Source: Rana temporaria (lineage: Eukaryota > Chordata > Amphibia > Anura > Ranidae). Taken from it: DNA of 64,000 nucleotides. Under the pieces are notes generated by a model. The model was not told the DNA's origin and searched no databases. It saw nothing but the letters and a program-made list of their open reading frames with translations. The translations under genes and the position numbers were made by a program. The DNA is taken from contig NC_053492.1 in NCBI RefSeq assembly GCF_905171775.1, positions 277,408,938-277,472,937 of the forward strand, in the 5' to 3' direction. Numbering within the stretch: position 1 is the first letter of the stretch; each line of letters starts with the position of its first letter. Positions 63,176 to 64,000 of this stretch are shown in pieces.

Positions 63176-64000
63176 ATACTTTTTTTATTGTTGTTTGCAT
63201 ACAAAAAGATACAAGAAATGTTACATCATCGTGCTTAGTATAAAAAATACACAACCATAAATTTTTCACAGTTTTCCCCCTATCTTGTCCTCTCCTCTTT
63301 CTTTGTACCATTTTAAATAAGTGACAAATCTCTTTATTCTAAACTGTCTTACCTCACCCCCCCCCCCACCCCACACACCCTCACCCTCCCACCCACCCTC
63401 CCATCACACCGCAAGCCAATTTTTAAATTTAATATACTTTATTGGGTGAATCTTCCCCATACAGGAATGCCCGATAGCGGGTTAAGATATTTATTGAATT
63501 TGAATGACGACTGTCCTCTTTTTATATAGAACATCCTGTTTCGTCTAGCCAGGGTTTCCACATCCTCACAAACTTTCTATAATTGCCCTGCCTAGTGAGT
63601 GTCACACTCTCGCTCCAAATCATTGTGTTAATGGTTTCGACCCAAGATTTAACAGTGAGTGGCATCTGGGCCTGCCACCTCAATGCAATTAACTTCCTTG
63701 CCTGGAAGGGGCATCTCAGTACCACTTCAAGGGAGCTGGCTGGCAGTCTATTTTCCTCTATGCTGCCTAGCAAGCATATCTTAGACTTAGCTTCTAGCTT
63801 AGTTTTGAAAATTGTATTTATTTTGGCAACCACCTCCTCCCAGTATCTAAATAGCTTAGGACATTTCCATAGCATGTGGATAAGATTGCCTGTCGCTCTG
63901 CACCTTGGGCATTCGTCAGTACTTCTCCACCCGAGATTGAACATTCTCCTGGGGGTATAGTATACTCTATGCAAGAGGAACAAGTGTGATACTTTCTGAG
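63176..64000 (-). mobile_element. LINE E: 3' part of an L1-clade element, cut by window end
   Basis: Minus strand: the C-terminal ORF2 part (63983-63522), a 3' UTR and an A-rich end near 63176 (AATAAAAAAAG). The 3' UTR has a long G-rich tract on the sense strand (63353-63403), like LINE A. The 5' part lies beyond the window. Confidence 0.78.
63522..64000 (-). pseudogene. LINE E ORF2 C-terminal segment (partial)
   Basis: An open frame to the window edge reads FLLHRVYYTPRRMFNLG, CPRCRATGNLIHMLWKC and PKLFRYWEEVVAKINTIF, then ends after WLDETGCSI. This is the Cys-Cys-His-Cys zinc knuckle and tail of an L1-type ORF2. The visible part has no stop; whether the rest is intact cannot be seen. Confidence 0.8.

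Noticed and set aside
1..64000. Search for CRISPR arrays, bacterial defence systems, phage genes, tRNA or rRNA genes
   Set aside because: None found. Tandem arrays present are minisatellites without spacers, and the sequence is clearly vertebrate intronic DNA.

Overview
The window is vertebrate genomic DNA, most likely from a neobatrachian, probably ranid-type, frog. This is inferred from the repeat landscape: long L1-clade LINEs, Tc1 elements, hAT MITEs, many TTAA-flanked elements and CpG-rich palindromic MITEs. There is no bacterial operon, phage, CRISPR array or tRNA/rRNA gene. Nearly all of the sequence is intronic and made of transposable elements, often nested several layers deep.

The host signal is one gene on the minus strand. 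Four small exons (48794..48916, 38950..39058, 28166..28259, 4422..4544) have good splice sites, and their reading phases join exactly in that order with no stop. They encode about 150 residues of a larger protein that I do not recognise. The introns are about 9.7, 10.7 and 23.6 kb. Two weaker exon-like segments (381..477, 35858..36069) are listed separately.

Layout: 0-4.5 kb, TTAA MITEs, a retroposed element carrying a hammerhead-ribozyme-like core, and a complete Tc1 element with a dead transposase. 4.5-12 kb, hAT, TTAA and CpG-palindrome elements plus TA microsatellites. 12.2-25.3 kb, an L1 on the minus strand (LINE A) whose 5' UTR was split by a younger plus-strand L1 (LINE B, 6.06 kb). 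LINE B has 13-bp target duplications, an intact ORF1, and an ORF2 broken only by two +1 errors in G runs. 25.3-28 kb, a truncated SINE and nested TTAA elements. 29-33.3 kb, a second Tc1 element holding a 1.96-kb TA-flanked near-palindrome with its own TATA box and poly(A) signal, plus another hammerhead-type insert. 33.4-38 kb, a LINE fragment, a third Tc1 element with a nested MITE, and a TTAA element bearing a row of seven hairpins. 39-48.4 kb, more TTAA, hAT and snap-back elements with minisatellites. 48.9-54.8 kb, mostly low-copy sequence. 54.9-62.3 kb, a 338-bp tandem duplication followed by a decayed L1 (LINE C) whose ORF1 holds a hAT element that in turn holds a full-length tRNA-derived SINE, both with perfect target duplications. 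62.3-64 kb, a second hammerhead-type region and the 3' part of another L1 (LINE E) running off the window.

The elements do not work together as a pathway. The value of the window is a readable order of insertions and a few unusual structures: hammerhead-bearing retroposons, the near-palindromic transcription-unit-like element, the hairpin row and a near-intact L1.
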